This document shows, in pieces, positions 25,045 through 33,452 of a stretch of 64,000 nt of DNA. The notes beneath the pieces are model-generated. The model worked only from the letters and a program-made list of their open reading frames with translations, searched no databases and had not been told where the DNA came from. Made by a program: the position numbers and the translations under genes. The stretch comes from Micromonospora sp. LH3U1 (lineage in GTDB: Bacteria > Actinomycetota > Actinomycetes > Mycobacteriales > Micromonosporaceae): NCBI RefSeq assembly GCF_028475105.1, contig NZ_CP116936.1, positions 6,757,501 to 6,821,500 on the forward strand. The letters are read 5' to 3'. Each line of letters opens with the position of its first letter. The stretch's first letter is position 1.

Positions 25045-26237
25045 GCATCGTGGACACCCCGGAGCGACGGCAGCTGCGTGAGCTGGCCCGTGGCTTCATG
25101 ACGCGTGAGGTGCTGCCGCACCTGGACGACTGGGAGCGGGCCGGTGAGGTGCCCCGGGCGCTGCACGCCACCGCGGCGAAGCTCGGCCTGCTCGGCATCG
25201 GCTTCCCCGAGTCGGTTGGTGGCAGCGGCGGTGACCTGCTCGACTCGATCATCGTGACCGAGGAGCTGATCCGCTCCGGTGGCTCGTCCGGGCTGGTGGC
25301 GGCCCTGTTCACGCACGGCATCGCGTTGCCGCACATGGTCGCGGCGGCCGGCGCCCGTACCGGCGGGTCCCTGGGCGGCCGGCTCGGCGTCGCCGCGACG
25401 CCCGGCGACGGCGACCTGATCGAACGGTACGTCCGGCCCACCCTGGCCGGCACGATGATCGGCGCGCTGGCGATCACCGAACCGGACGGCGGCTCGGACG
25501 TGGCCGCCATCCGCACGACCGCGCGCCGGGACGGCGACCACTACGTGGTGAACGGGTCGAAGACCTACATCACCAGCGGGCACCGGGCCGACTTCGTGAC
25601 CACGGCGGTCTGCACCGACTTCCCCGGGAGCGGCGAACTCACCCTGTTGGTCATCGACAAGGGGTTGCCCGGGTTCACCGTGGGGCGCCGGTTGGAGAAG
25701 TTGGGCTGGCACTGCTCGGACACGGCGGAGCTGTCGTTCGTCGACGTGCGGGTGCCGGTGACCAACCGGATCGGCGCGGAGGACACCGGCTTCCTGGCGA
25801 TCATGCAGAACTTCGCCGCCGAGCGGCTCTCGCTGGCCACCCAGGCGTACGCCACCGCGCAGCGCTGCGTCGAGCTGACGATGCGCTGGTGCCGGGACCG
25901 GGAAACCTTCGGGCGTCCGCTGGCCAGCCGACAGCTGGTCCGGCACCGGTTGGCCGAGATGCACACCCGGACCGAGGCGGCCCGGTCGTACGTGCACGAG
26001 GTGGCCACCCGGGTGGCGGCCGGGGAACCGGTGGTGACCGAGGTGGCGATGGCCAAGAACGTGGCGGTGGCCGCCTGCGACCAGGTCGTCGACCAGGCAT
26101 TGCAGCTGCACGGCGGCTTCGGCTACCTGCGCGACGCGGAGGTGGAGCGGCACTACCGCGACGCGCGGATCCTCGGCATCGGCGGCGGCACGACCGAGAT
26201 CATGAATGAGATCATCGCGAAGGGAATGGGGCTGTGA
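25041..26237 (+). CDS. Acyl-CoA dehydrogenase (FadE13-like)
   Basis: A 398-residue FAD-dependent dehydrogenase that introduces the alpha-beta double bond into an acyl-CoA. The FAD/substrate loop is in ALAITEPDGGSDVAAI and VVNGSKTYITSG. The segment MQNFAAERLSLATQAY contains the Glu-Arg pair found in isovaleryl-CoA-type dehydrogenases. The C-terminal signature QLHGGFGYLRDAEVERHYRD with GGTTEIMNEIIAKGM is complete. Placed before a biotin carboxylase pair it should make the 2-enoyl-CoA that is then carboxylated, as isovaleryl-CoA dehydrogenase or citronellyl-CoA dehydrogenase do. ATG 25041 overlaps the preceding stop. Confidence 0.93.
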   Translation: MSIVDTPERRQLRELARGFMTREVLPHLDDWERAGEVPRALHATAAKLGLLGIGFPESVGGSGGDLLDSIIVTEELIRSGGSSGLVAALFTHGIALPHMVAAAGARTGGSLGGRLGVAATPGDGDLIERYVRPTLAGTMIGALAITEPDGGSDVAAIRTTARRDGDHYVVNGSKTYITSGHRADFVTTAVCTDFPGSGELTLLVIDKGLPGFTVGRRLEKLGWHCSDTAELSFVDVRVPVTNRIGAEDTGFLAIMQNFAAERLSLATQAYATAQRCVELTMRWCRDRETFGRPLASRQLVRHRLAEMHTRTEAARSYVHEVATRVAAGEPVVTEVAMAKNVAVAACDQVVDQALQLHGGFGYLRDAEVERHYRDARILGIGGGTTEIMNEIIAKGMGL

Positions 26238-27835
26238 GCACCCTGGACACCGCGGTCGACCCGTCCGCACCCGCGTACGCGGCGAACCGGGCGGCTCTGC
26301 TGGACCGACTGGCCGAGTTGGACGGGGCGCTGGACCAGGCCCGGTCCGGCGGTGGCGAGAAGTACGTGACCCGGCACCACGCACGCGGCAAGCTGCTCCC
26401 CCGGGAGCGGATCGAGCTGCTGGTGGACCCCGACAGCCCGTTCCTGGAGTTGTCGCCGGTCGCCGCGTACGGCACGGATTTCCCGGTCGGGGCCAGCGTG
26501 GTCGCCGGCATCGGGGTGATCGAGGGCGTGGAGTGCCTGATCGTCGCCAACGACCCGACGGTACGCGGCGGCGCGGTCAACCCGTGGTCCCTCGCCAAGA
26601 CCCGACGGGCCGGCGAGATCGCCCTGGCCAACCGGCTGCCGATGGTCAATCTGGTCGAGTCGGCCGGGGCGGACCTGCCCACCCAGGCGGACATCTTCAT
26701 CCCGGGTGGTCGGGTGTTCCGTGACCTGACCCGGCTCTCGGCGGCCGGCATCCCCACGGTCAGCGTGGTCTTCGGCAACGCCACGGCTGGTGGCGCGTAC
26801 GTGCCGGGGATGTCCGACCACGTGATCATGATTCGGGAGCGGTCGCAGGTCTACCTGGCGGGGCCGCCGCTCGTGAAGATGGCGACCGGCGAGGTCACCG
26901 ACGACGAGTCGCTGGGCGGCGCCGCGATGCACGCGGCCACGTCCGGGCTCGCCGACTACCTGGCCGAGGACGAGCGGGACGGCATTCGGCTGGCCCGGCA
27001 GTGCGTACGCCGGTTGAACTGGCGCAAGCAGGGCCCGTCGCCGCGTACGGCGGTGCCGCAACCACCGAAGTACGACCCGGAGGAGTTGCTCGGCATCACC
27101 AGCGCCGACCTGAAGGTGCCGTTCGACCCGCGTGAGGTGCTGGCCCGGATCCTGGACGGCAGCGACTTCGACGAGTTCAAGCCGGCGTACGGGGACGCGC
27201 TGGTCACCGGCTGGGGCGAGCTGCACGGGTACCCGGTGGGCGTGCTGGCCAATGCCCGCGGGGTGCTGTTCAGCGAGGAGGCGCAGAAGGCGGCTCAGTT
27301 CATCCAGCTCGCGAACGCCGCCGACACCCCGTTGATCTTCCTGCAGAACACCACCGGCTACATGGTCGGCACCGAGTACGAGCAACGCGGCATCATCAAA
27401 CACGGCGCACTGATGATCAACGCGGTGTCCAACTCGACGGTGCCGCACCTGACGGTGAACCTGGGTGCCTCGTACGGGGCCGGCAACTACGGCATGTGTG
27501 GTCGGGCGTACGAGCCGAGGTTCCTGTTCACCTGGCCGAACGCGAAGTCGGCGGTGATGGGCCCGGCACAGCTCGCCGGAGTGCTCTCCATCGTCGCCCG
27601 GCAGGCCGCTGCCGCTCGGGGGCGCGACTACGACGAGGAGTCCGATGCGGCGATGCGAATGATGGTCGAGCAGCAGATCGAGTCGCAGTCGGGCGCGCTC
27701 TTCCTGTCCGGCCGGCTCTACGACGACGGGGTGATCGACCCCCGGGACACGCGTACGGTCCTCGGGCTCTGCCTCTCGGCGATCCACAACGGACCCGTGA
27801 AGGGCGCCGATGGTTTCGGCGTCTTCCGGATGTAG
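26234..27835 (+). CDS. Acyl-CoA carboxylase, carboxyltransferase (beta) subunit
   Basis: A 533-residue carboxyltransferase that moves CO2 from carboxybiotin to an acyl-CoA. Both crotonase-like halves are present: the acyl-CoA half with VFGNATAGGAYVPGMSDHV and the biotin half with NLGASYGAGNYGMCGRAY and WPNAKSAVMGPAQLAGVL. The overall sequence resembles 3-methylcrotonyl-CoA or geranyl-CoA carboxylase beta subunits more than propionyl-CoA carboxylase. The start is GTG at 26234, overlapping the dehydrogenase stop (GTGA). It pairs with the alpha subunit encoded 12 nt downstream. The substrate is unresolved; gene order resembles M. tuberculosis accD2. Confidence 0.92.
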   Translation: MSTLDTAVDPSAPAYAANRAALLDRLAELDGALDQARSGGGEKYVTRHHARGKLLPRERIELLVDPDSPFLELSPVAAYGTDFPVGASVVAGIGVIEGVECLIVANDPTVRGGAVNPWSLAKTRRAGEIALANRLPMVNLVESAGADLPTQADIFIPGGRVFRDLTRLSAAGIPTVSVVFGNATAGGAYVPGMSDHVIMIRERSQVYLAGPPLVKMATGEVTDDESLGGAAMHAATSGLADYLAEDERDGIRLARQCVRRLNWRKQGPSPRTAVPQPPKYDPEELLGITSADLKVPFDPREVLARILDGSDFDEFKPAYGDALVTGWGELHGYPVGVLANARGVLFSEEAQKAAQFIQLANAADTPLIFLQNTTGYMVGTEYEQRGIIKHGALMINAVSNSTVPHLTVNLGASYGAGNYGMCGRAYEPRFLFTWPNAKSAVMGPAQLAGVLSIVARQAAAARGRDYDEESDAAMRMMVEQQIESQSGALFLSGRLYDDGVIDPRDTRTVLGLCLSAIHNGPVKGADGFGVFRM

Positions 27836-27847
27836 GGGGCTGGTCTC

Positions 27848-29824
27848 TTGATTACTCGACTTCTCGTCGCCAACCGGGGGGAGATCGCCCGCCGGGTCTT
27901 CGCCACCTGCCGCGCGATGGGTGTGGAGACCGTCGCCGTGCACTCGGACGAGGACGCCGACGCGCCGTTCGTCGCCGAGGCCGACCAGGCGGTCCGGCTG
28001 CCGGGGGCCACGCCGGCCGAGACGTACCTGCGGGTCGATCTGATCCTGGACGCGGCCCGGCGCAGCGGCGCGGACGCCGTCCACCCGGGGTACGGGTTCC
28101 TCGCCGAGAACGCCGAGTTCGCGGCGGCGGTGACCGACGCCGGGCTGACCTGGGTCGGGCCACCGGCCAAGGTGATCGCCGCGATGGGCGACAAGCTCGC
28201 CGCGAAGGCGCTGCTCGCCGAGGCGGGTGTGCCGATGCTGCCGAGCTGGTCCGACACCGACGAGATCACCGACTTTCCGGTGCTGGTGAAGGCGTCCGCC
28301 GGGGGCGGCGGGCGCGGCATCCGCATCGTCCGGGACGCCTCCGCGCTGGCCGAGGCCGTCGCCTCCGCGCGCCGCGAGGCGGCCGCCGCGTTCGGCGACG
28401 GCACGGTCTTCATCGAGCGGTACGTCGAGCGCGGCCGGCACGTCGAGGTGCAGATCTTCGGCGACGCCCACGGCCGGGTGGTGGCCCTCGGTGACCGGGA
28501 GTGTTCGATCCAGCGCCGGCACCAGAAGATCGTCGAGGAGGCGCCGGCGGTCGTGCCGGAGCGGGTGCGGACGGCGTTGCACGAGGCGGCGGTGGCCGCC
28601 GGGCGCGCGGTCGACTACCTGGGCGCGGGCACTGTGGAGTTCCTGCTCGCCCCGACCGGCGAGTTCTTCTTCCTGGAGATGAACACCCGGCTCCAGGTGG
28701 AGCACCCGGTCACCGAGCTGTGCACCGGGCTGGACCTGGTGGGGTTGCAACTGCTCGTCGCCGAGGGTGAGCCACTGCCGGCGACCCTCCCGGTCAGCTC
28801 CGGGCATGCGATCGAGGTACGCCTCTGCGCCGAGGACGCCGGGGCGGGTTGGCGGCCGGACACCGGCACCCTGCACCGGTTCACGGTCTCCGGAGTGGCG
28901 GCCGAGTTCGCCGGGCTGGCCGGGCCGGGCCTGCGGCTCGACTCGGGCGTGGTGGCCGGCTCGGTGGTCGGGGTGCACTACGACTCGATGCTGGCGAAGC
29001 TGGTCGCCTGGGGTCGCACCCGTGCGGAGGCGACCCGGCTGCTGTCCACCGCGCTGGCCCGGGCCGAGCTGCACGGGGTGACCACCAACCGGGACCTGCT
29101 GGTCCGGGTGCTGCGCAGCCCCGCGTTCGCCGCCGTGGAGATCGACACCGGTTTCCTGGACCGGCATGCGGAGGTCTTCGCCCCGCTGCTTCCCGCCGAC
29201 CGGCTCCCGCTGGCCGCTCTCGCGGCGGCACTCGCCTCGGCCGCCGGCCGCCGCGCCGACGCGCGGGTGCTGGCCGGGCTGCCGTCCGGCTGGCGCAACG
29301 TGTCGGCCGTCCCGCAGGTCACCCGATTCAGCGGGCCGGACGGCGAGATCGAGGTCCGCTACCGGCTGGACCGCACGGGCGGGCTCGCCGAGTGGTCCGC
29401 CGACCTCACCGCCGCCGACCTCACCGCCGCCGATCTCACCGTGGCGCTGGTCGAGGCCTCCCCGGATCGGGTGGTGCTCGACGTCGACGGGGTGCGGCGC
29501 GCGTACCGCGTACACCGGGTGGGGTCTGCGGTCTTCGTGGACGGGCTGGACGGGGCGGCGAGCCTGGCCGAGCTGCCACGTCTCCCGCTGCCCACCGCGG
29601 AGGTGGCCGCCGGGTCGCTGCTCGCGCCACTGCCCGGCGCGGTGACCCGGGTGCATGTCCAGGTCGGCCAACGGGTCGCGGCCGGCGACCTGCTGCTCAC
29701 CCTGGAAGCGATGAAGCTGGAACATCCCGTGCTCGCCCCGACCGACGGCGTGGTCGCCGAGCTGCCGGTGCCGGCCGGCGGTCAGGTGCGCACCGGCGCC
29801 GTGCTGGCCGTCATCGACAACTGA
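27848..29824 (+). CDS. Acyl-CoA carboxylase, biotin carboxylase/BCCP (alpha) subunit
   Basis: A 658-residue biotin-dependent subunit. Residues about 1-440 form the biotin carboxylase with VANRGEIARRV, HPGYGFLAENAEFA, the Gly-rich KASAGGGGRGIRIV loop and EMNTRLQVEHPVTE. A central linker domain follows, and the C-terminal biotinyl domain has EAMKLEH with Lys623 as the biotin site. The start is the rare TTG at 27848, directly before the conserved ITRLLVANRG; no ATG or GTG lies in a better place. The linker contains a 15 bp tandem duplication (see 29401-29440). It completes the carboxylase with the beta subunit upstream. Confidence 0.93.
   Translation: MITRLLVANRGEIARRVFATCRAMGVETVAVHSDEDADAPFVAEADQAVRLPGATPAETYLRVDLILDAARRSGADAVHPGYGFLAENAEFAAAVTDAGLTWVGPPAKVIAAMGDKLAAKALLAEAGVPMLPSWSDTDEITDFPVLVKASAGGGGRGIRIVRDASALAEAVASARREAAAAFGDGTVFIERYVERGRHVEVQIFGDAHGRVVALGDRECSIQRRHQKIVEEAPAVVPERVRTALHEAAVAAGRAVDYLGAGTVEFLLAPTGEFFFLEMNTRLQVEHPVTELCTGLDLVGLQLLVAEGEPLPATLPVSSGHAIEVRLCAEDAGAGWRPDTGTLHRFTVSGVAAEFAGLAGPGLRLDSGVVAGSVVGVHYDSMLAKLVAWGRTRAEATRLLSTALARAELHGVTTNRDLLVRVLRSPAFAAVEIDTGFLDRHAEVFAPLLPADRLPLAALAAALASAAGRRADARVLAGLPSGWRNVSAVPQVTRFSGPDGEIEVRYRLDRTGGLAEWSADLTAADLTAADLTVALVEASPDRVVLDVDGVRRAYRVHRVGSAVFVDGLDGAASLAELPRLPLPTAEVAAGSLLAPLPGAVTRVHVQVGQRVAAGDLLLTLEAMKLEHPVLAPTDGVVAELPVPAGGQVRTGAVLAVIDN
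29401..29440 (+). repeat. 15 bp tandem repeat inside the alpha-subunit gene
   Basis: CGACCTCACCGCCGC is present twice in perfect tandem (29401-29415, 29416-29430), followed by a 10 bp partial copy with one mismatch. It encodes DLTAADLTAADLT in the linker between biotin carboxylase and biotinyl domains. Copy number could vary in frame between strains. Confidence 0.7.
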
Positions 29825-29838
29825 AGAGGAGAACACCG

Positions 29839-31002
29839 ATGACCTTCGACCTCACCCCCGAGCAGGACCAGCTACGCGACGCCGTACGGGCGTTGGGACG
29901 TCGCTACGGCCACGGCTACTTCGTCGAGAAGGCGAAGGCCGGCGAACACACCACCGAACTCTGGGCCGAGGCCGGACGGCTCGGCTACCTGGGGGTCAAC
30001 ATCCCCACCGAGTACGGCGGCGGAGGCGGCGGCATCACCGATCTGGCCATCGTCTGTGAGGAGTTGGCGGCGGCCGGTTGCCCCCTGCTGCTCCTGGTGG
30101 TCTCCCCCGCGATCGCGGCCACCGTGCTGAGCCGGCACGGCACCGAGGAGCAGCGCAAGCGACACCTGCCCGGTCTCGCCGACGGCTCCCAGAAGATCGT
30201 GTTCGCGATCACCGAGCCGGAGGCCGGCTCCAACTTCCATCGGCTCGGCACGGTGGCCAGCCGTGACGGCGACGGCTGGCTGCTCAACGGCCGTAAGTGC
30301 TACATCTCCGGGGTCGACGAGGCCGATCACGTCCTGGTGGTGGCCCGAACCGAGGACTCCTCCACCGGAAAGCTCAAGCCCGCGCTGTTCCTCGTGCCGA
30401 CCGACGCGGCGGGGCTGACCCGGTCCAAGCTGGACATGGAGATCGTGTCCCCGGAGAACCAGTTCCTGCTCTACCTGGACGACGTGCGGGTGCCCGCCGA
30501 CGCGCTGGTCGGTGAGTCGCTGGACGCCGGGCTGCCGGCGCTCTTCGCCGGGCTCAACCCGGAGCGGATAACGGTGGCCGCGATGGGGGCCGGCACCGGC
30601 CGGTACGCCATCGAACGGGCCAGCGAGTACACCGCCACCCGCAAGGTCTGGGGCGGCCGGAGCATCGGCTCCCACCAGGGCGTGTCACACCCACTGGCAC
30701 ACGCGGCGGTGCAGGTGGAACTGGCCCGCCTCATGATTCAGAAGGCGGCGACCCTGTACGACGCCGGCCGCGACCTGGAGGCCGGAGTGGCCGGCAACAT
30801 GGCCAAGTACGCGGCCGGGGAGGCAGCCGCGCTCGCCGTCGACACCGCCGTTCAGGTGCTCGGCGGGGCCGGCATGACCACCGAGTACGGGGTCGCGACC
30901 CTCCTCGGCGCGGTCCGGGCCGGGCGGATCGCCCCGGTCAGTCGAGAAATGATCCTCAACTTCGTGGCCCAACACCTCCTCGGCCAGGAGAAGTCGTACT
31001 GA
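29839..31002 (+). CDS. Acyl-CoA dehydrogenase (FadE12-like)
   Basis: Second FAD-dependent acyl-CoA dehydrogenase of the operon, 387 residues. Landmarks are MTFDLTPEQDQLRDAVRALG, the FAD loop FAITEPEAGSNFHRLGTVA, LNGRKCYISGVDEADHVLVV, and AVQVLGGAGMTTEYGVATLL near the end. Compared with the first dehydrogenase it is a diverged paralogue, with NPERITVAAMGAGTG at the catalytic helix. Having two different dehydrogenases around one carboxylase suggests two oxidation steps on a branched chain. The ATG at 29839 has AGAGGAG 8 nt upstream. It is the last gene of the operon and is followed by a large palindrome. Confidence 0.92.
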   Translation: MTFDLTPEQDQLRDAVRALGRRYGHGYFVEKAKAGEHTTELWAEAGRLGYLGVNIPTEYGGGGGGITDLAIVCEELAAAGCPLLLLVVSPAIAATVLSRHGTEEQRKRHLPGLADGSQKIVFAITEPEAGSNFHRLGTVASRDGDGWLLNGRKCYISGVDEADHVLVVARTEDSSTGKLKPALFLVPTDAAGLTRSKLDMEIVSPENQFLLYLDDVRVPADALVGESLDAGLPALFAGLNPERITVAAMGAGTGRYAIERASEYTATRKVWGGRSIGSHQGVSHPLAHAAVQVELARLMIQKAATLYDAGRDLEAGVAGNMAKYAAGEAAALAVDTAVQVLGGAGMTTEYGVATLLGAVRAGRIAPVSREMILNFVAQHLLGQEKSY

Positions 31003-31009
31003 GCCGCGT

Positions 31010-31084
31010 GATCGACTCGGTTTCCTTGATTCCGGGGTGTCCGAGCGTCAGCGATACCCCGACTGTCAGGAAACCGAGTCGATC
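31010..31084. repeat. Large intergenic palindrome, probable bidirectional terminator
   Basis: Perfect 17 bp arms (31010-31026 and 31068-31084, arm GATCGACTCGGTTTCCT) enclose a second stem CGGGGT/ACCCCG (31033-31038, 31056-31061). It lies between convergent genes, 8 nt after the dehydrogenase stop. It is one of a family in this window whose outer arms contain GATC. Confidence 0.75.
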
Positions 31085-31108
31085 GTGACGAACAGCGCGT
31101 AGCGACGG

Positions 31109-32320
31109 TCAGGCTGGGGTGCGGCAGGTGGCGTCGATGCGATGAACCGGGCGGACGCGCCGACCCATGCCCTCCAGCAGTGAGTCCTCGACGTGAAAGT
31201 CGTGGATGCGCAGTTGGTGGCGGGGCAACTCTTCCTCGCTCGGGCAGAGCACCTGTGCGCGGACCAGGTCGACCGGCACATACCGCACGCCGCCCTGCTC
31301 CTGCAGGATCACCATGTTGACGTCGTCCGTGGTCACCACGTGCCCGCGTACGTCCTCGGTGGGGCCGTTCTCCGCGCCCACCGTGGTGACGGTCAGCGGC
31401 AACACCGGTGTGCTGATCACCGGCACCGCCGCCCAGACCAGCGTGGCTAGCACCGCCACCTCGGTCACCGACGCCAGCGGCCGGATCACCACCCCCGGCA
31501 GCGGCCCCGCGATGAACAGGGCCAGCACCGGAGGCACCACGATGAGTGCCAGCACCAACAACTCGCCCTGCTTCTCGGCGTGGCGCAGCGTCGGCAGCAT
31601 CAGCCAGCCGTACCCGGCGACCAGCACGACGATCATCAGCAGCCGGGGCACCACCCGCTCGTGCAGCCGCCCAGGGCGGAGCTGGAACGCGGCCACGAAC
31701 GCCGGCAACAGCAGCGGAAGGTAGAGCAGCGGCCAGGTGATCAGGGCGAGGAGGAAGCTGGCGAGCACCACCCAGGCCGGGGTGATGTCGGCCCAGCGGG
31801 CGAAGAGCGGACGGCGACGGGTGCCCGGCGGGAGTCGGTCCGCGCTGACGGCCAGCACCGCGCCGAGCGCGAAGACGGCGACCATGCCGGTCGAGAGCAG
31901 CCGGGCCGCCGTGGTCAGGAAGCCGGCGAGCAGGTTGACCGGCCCGACGTTCGCCACCAGCAGCAACGTGGTCTGGAGTTCGCCGCCCGCCTCCACCCCG
32001 AGGCGGAGCACCGAGAAGATCGCTGGTACGCCCACCACGGCCGTCCAGAACGACTGGCTGGCGCGGGCGCGCCGCTCCGCCGGGTCCCATCGAACCCGCC
32101 CGGGCTCGACGTCGGCGACGACCGGCGCGGCGGGCTCGGCGACCGGCACGCCGGCCGGCCAATCGACGCCGTCCACCGCACCAGCGGCCGGCGGCGCGGC
32201 AGTCTGCGACGCTGCCCCCGTACCGTCGATTGTCGACGATTCGGCGATGTCACCCGGCACGGATGTGCGGGGCGGCGGGACCGGACCGTCGCCGCCCGTG
32301 GAGGTCGGCGCCGCGCTCAC
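31109..32320 (-). CDS. Multi-spanning membrane protein coupled to a solute-binding lipoprotein
   Basis: A 403-residue protein of unknown family. The N-terminal ~95 residues are low-complexity and acidic/Ala-Pro rich, with no signal peptide. About eight hydrophobic segments follow between residues 110 and 320, such as TTLLLVANVGPVNLLAGFL and LASFLLALITWPLLYLPLLL. The C-terminal ~85 residues are soluble and contain a possible beta-rich domain. GTG 32320 overlaps the stop of the solute-binding protein gene by four bases (GTGA), so translation is coupled. It does not look like an ABC permease: no EAA loop was recognised. A sensory or signal-relay role with the binding protein, like GlnH-GlnX in mycobacteria, is only an analogy. 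Confidence 0.7.
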   Translation of the reverse strand: MSAAPTSTGGDGPVPPPRTSVPGDIAESSTIDGTGAASQTAAPPAAGAVDGVDWPAGVPVAEPAAPVVADVEPGRVRWDPAERRARASQSFWTAVVGVPAIFSVLRLGVEAGGELQTTLLLVANVGPVNLLAGFLTTAARLLSTGMVAVFALGAVLAVSADRLPPGTRRRPLFARWADITPAWVVLASFLLALITWPLLYLPLLLPAFVAAFQLRPGRLHERVVPRLLMIVVLVAGYGWLMLPTLRHAEKQGELLVLALIVVPPVLALFIAGPLPGVVIRPLASVTEVAVLATLVWAAVPVISTPVLPLTVTTVGAENGPTEDVRGHVVTTDDVNMVILQEQGGVRYVPVDLVRAQVLCPSEEELPRHQLRIHDFHVEDSLLEGMGRRVRPVHRIDATCRTPA

Positions 32321-33258
32321 TTCGTGGGCACCTTGTCGTCGAAGTCGACCAGCTTCGGCACCTCCAGCGGTTGCGGCTGGCGTTTCTCGGCCTTCAGCCA
32401 CGGGCCCAGGGTCCGGTTGTACGCGGTCTGCCACGGACTTCCCTGCTCGTCCCGCCCCTGCTGGTAGCTCTTCTGCAGGAAGAACGCGACCAGGTCGCGC
32501 AGTGCCGGGTCGCCGATCGGCACGCCGATGCCCAGCAACTCGCTGGTGCCGAACGGCAGGTCGACGATCTCGAACTCCTTGGGGTGCCGGGCCAGGAAGC
32601 CCGCGAGGATCGTCTCGTCCGAGCTGACCGCGTCGTAGCGGCCCGCCCGGATGCCGGCGACGCAGTCACCGACGGTCTTCACGACCAGAGCCTTGACCTG
32701 GTGACTTTCCAGCTCGGCCTCGCTGGTGGAGCCGCCGCTGGTGCAGATCTTGTAGTTCGGGTTACGGAGGTCCTCAATGGTGCTGATCTTGCCCCGCAGC
32801 CGGGTCGGCACCATCACCTCCTGGGTGGTGACGAAGTACGGCCCGGCGAAGCTCACCACCTCCTTGCGCTTCTCGGTGATGGAGAAGCTGGACACCACGA
32901 GGTCCACCGTGCCGCCCTGCAGCGCGGGGATCCGTTCCTCGGTGGCGACCGGAACGAACTCCAGCCGCTGGTCCCCCTCGTAGCCGAGGGAGGCGGCGAC
33001 GTACCGGGCGATCTCGACGTCGAACCCGACGTGCTGGCCGTTCCGCAGCTCACCCATGAGCGGCTCGTTCGTGGCGACACCGATGCGCAGCTTCGACTGC
33101 CCGTAGATGTGCGTCTCGCGCATCTTCTCCTGCACCGACTGCAGGTCCGGTTCCTTCCTACTGTCGCAACCGGCGGCGGCGGCCAGCGCGAGAGTGAGGG
33201 CGACCGCCAGCGTCGATGCGACCGAGCGGAGTTTGGACTGCGAACTGCCTGAGTTCAT
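32317..33258 (-). CDS. Amino-acid-type solute-binding lipoprotein (SBP family 3)
   Basis: A 313-residue extracytoplasmic lipoprotein of the glutamate/glutamine-binding type. It begins MNSGSSQSKLRSVAS, has a hydrophobic signal with lipobox AAAAGC, and the mature part has LRIGVATNEPLMGELR, HVGFDVEIARYVAASLGY and ALQGGTVDLVVSSFSIT, the standard type-3 fold signatures. It ends VDFDDKVPTK. The ATG at 33256-33258 has AGGTG upstream. No ABC permease or ATPase of the amino-acid type lies beside it; the only coupled gene encodes an unusual membrane protein. The binding protein may therefore serve a receptor or a distant transporter. Confidence 0.88.
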   Translation of the reverse strand: MNSGSSQSKLRSVASTLAVALTLALAAAAGCDSRKEPDLQSVQEKMRETHIYGQSKLRIGVATNEPLMGELRNGQHVGFDVEIARYVAASLGYEGDQRLEFVPVATEERIPALQGGTVDLVVSSFSITEKRKEVVSFAGPYFVTTQEVMVPTRLRGKISTIEDLRNPNYKICTSGGSTSEAELESHQVKALVVKTVGDCVAGIRAGRYDAVSSDETILAGFLARHPKEFEIVDLPFGTSELLGIGVPIGDPALRDLVAFFLQKSYQQGRDEQGSPWQTAYNRTLGPWLKAEKRQPQPLEVPKLVDFDDKVPTK

Positions 33259-33375
33259 GCGCACCTCGCTGCCGGAAGAGCCTGCGGGACACCGAGAGTA
33301 GCGGTTCGTGTCTATTTCGTGTGGACGCCGCCGAGCATGTCGAGCGACCGGGCAGCCTGGCGGGTTGACCAGCCG

Positions 33376-33397
33376 GTGGTAGGGGTTTCCCCACCAC
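33376..33397. promoter_or_regulatory. Inverted repeat upstream of the ABC/two-component operon
   Basis: GTGGT-A-GGGG pairs with CCCCACCAC across a TTT loop (9 bp with one bulged A). It sits 56 nt before the ABC ATPase start and 118 nt before the divergent lipoprotein gene. It could be the binding site of the co-encoded response regulator or a small attenuator hairpin. Confidence 0.3.
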
Positions 33398-33452
33398 GAG
33401 ATCATGGGCCGCCGTGTGTTCCGGAAACGCCGCCTCGACCAGGCTTTCCGCT

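Noticed and set aside
26153..29836. A 1227-codon open frame on the minus strand across the carboxylase operon
   Set aside because: It is antisense to well-supported genes with clear family motifs, and its composition (His, Arg, Gly, Pro-rich) is that of a GC-rich shadow frame.
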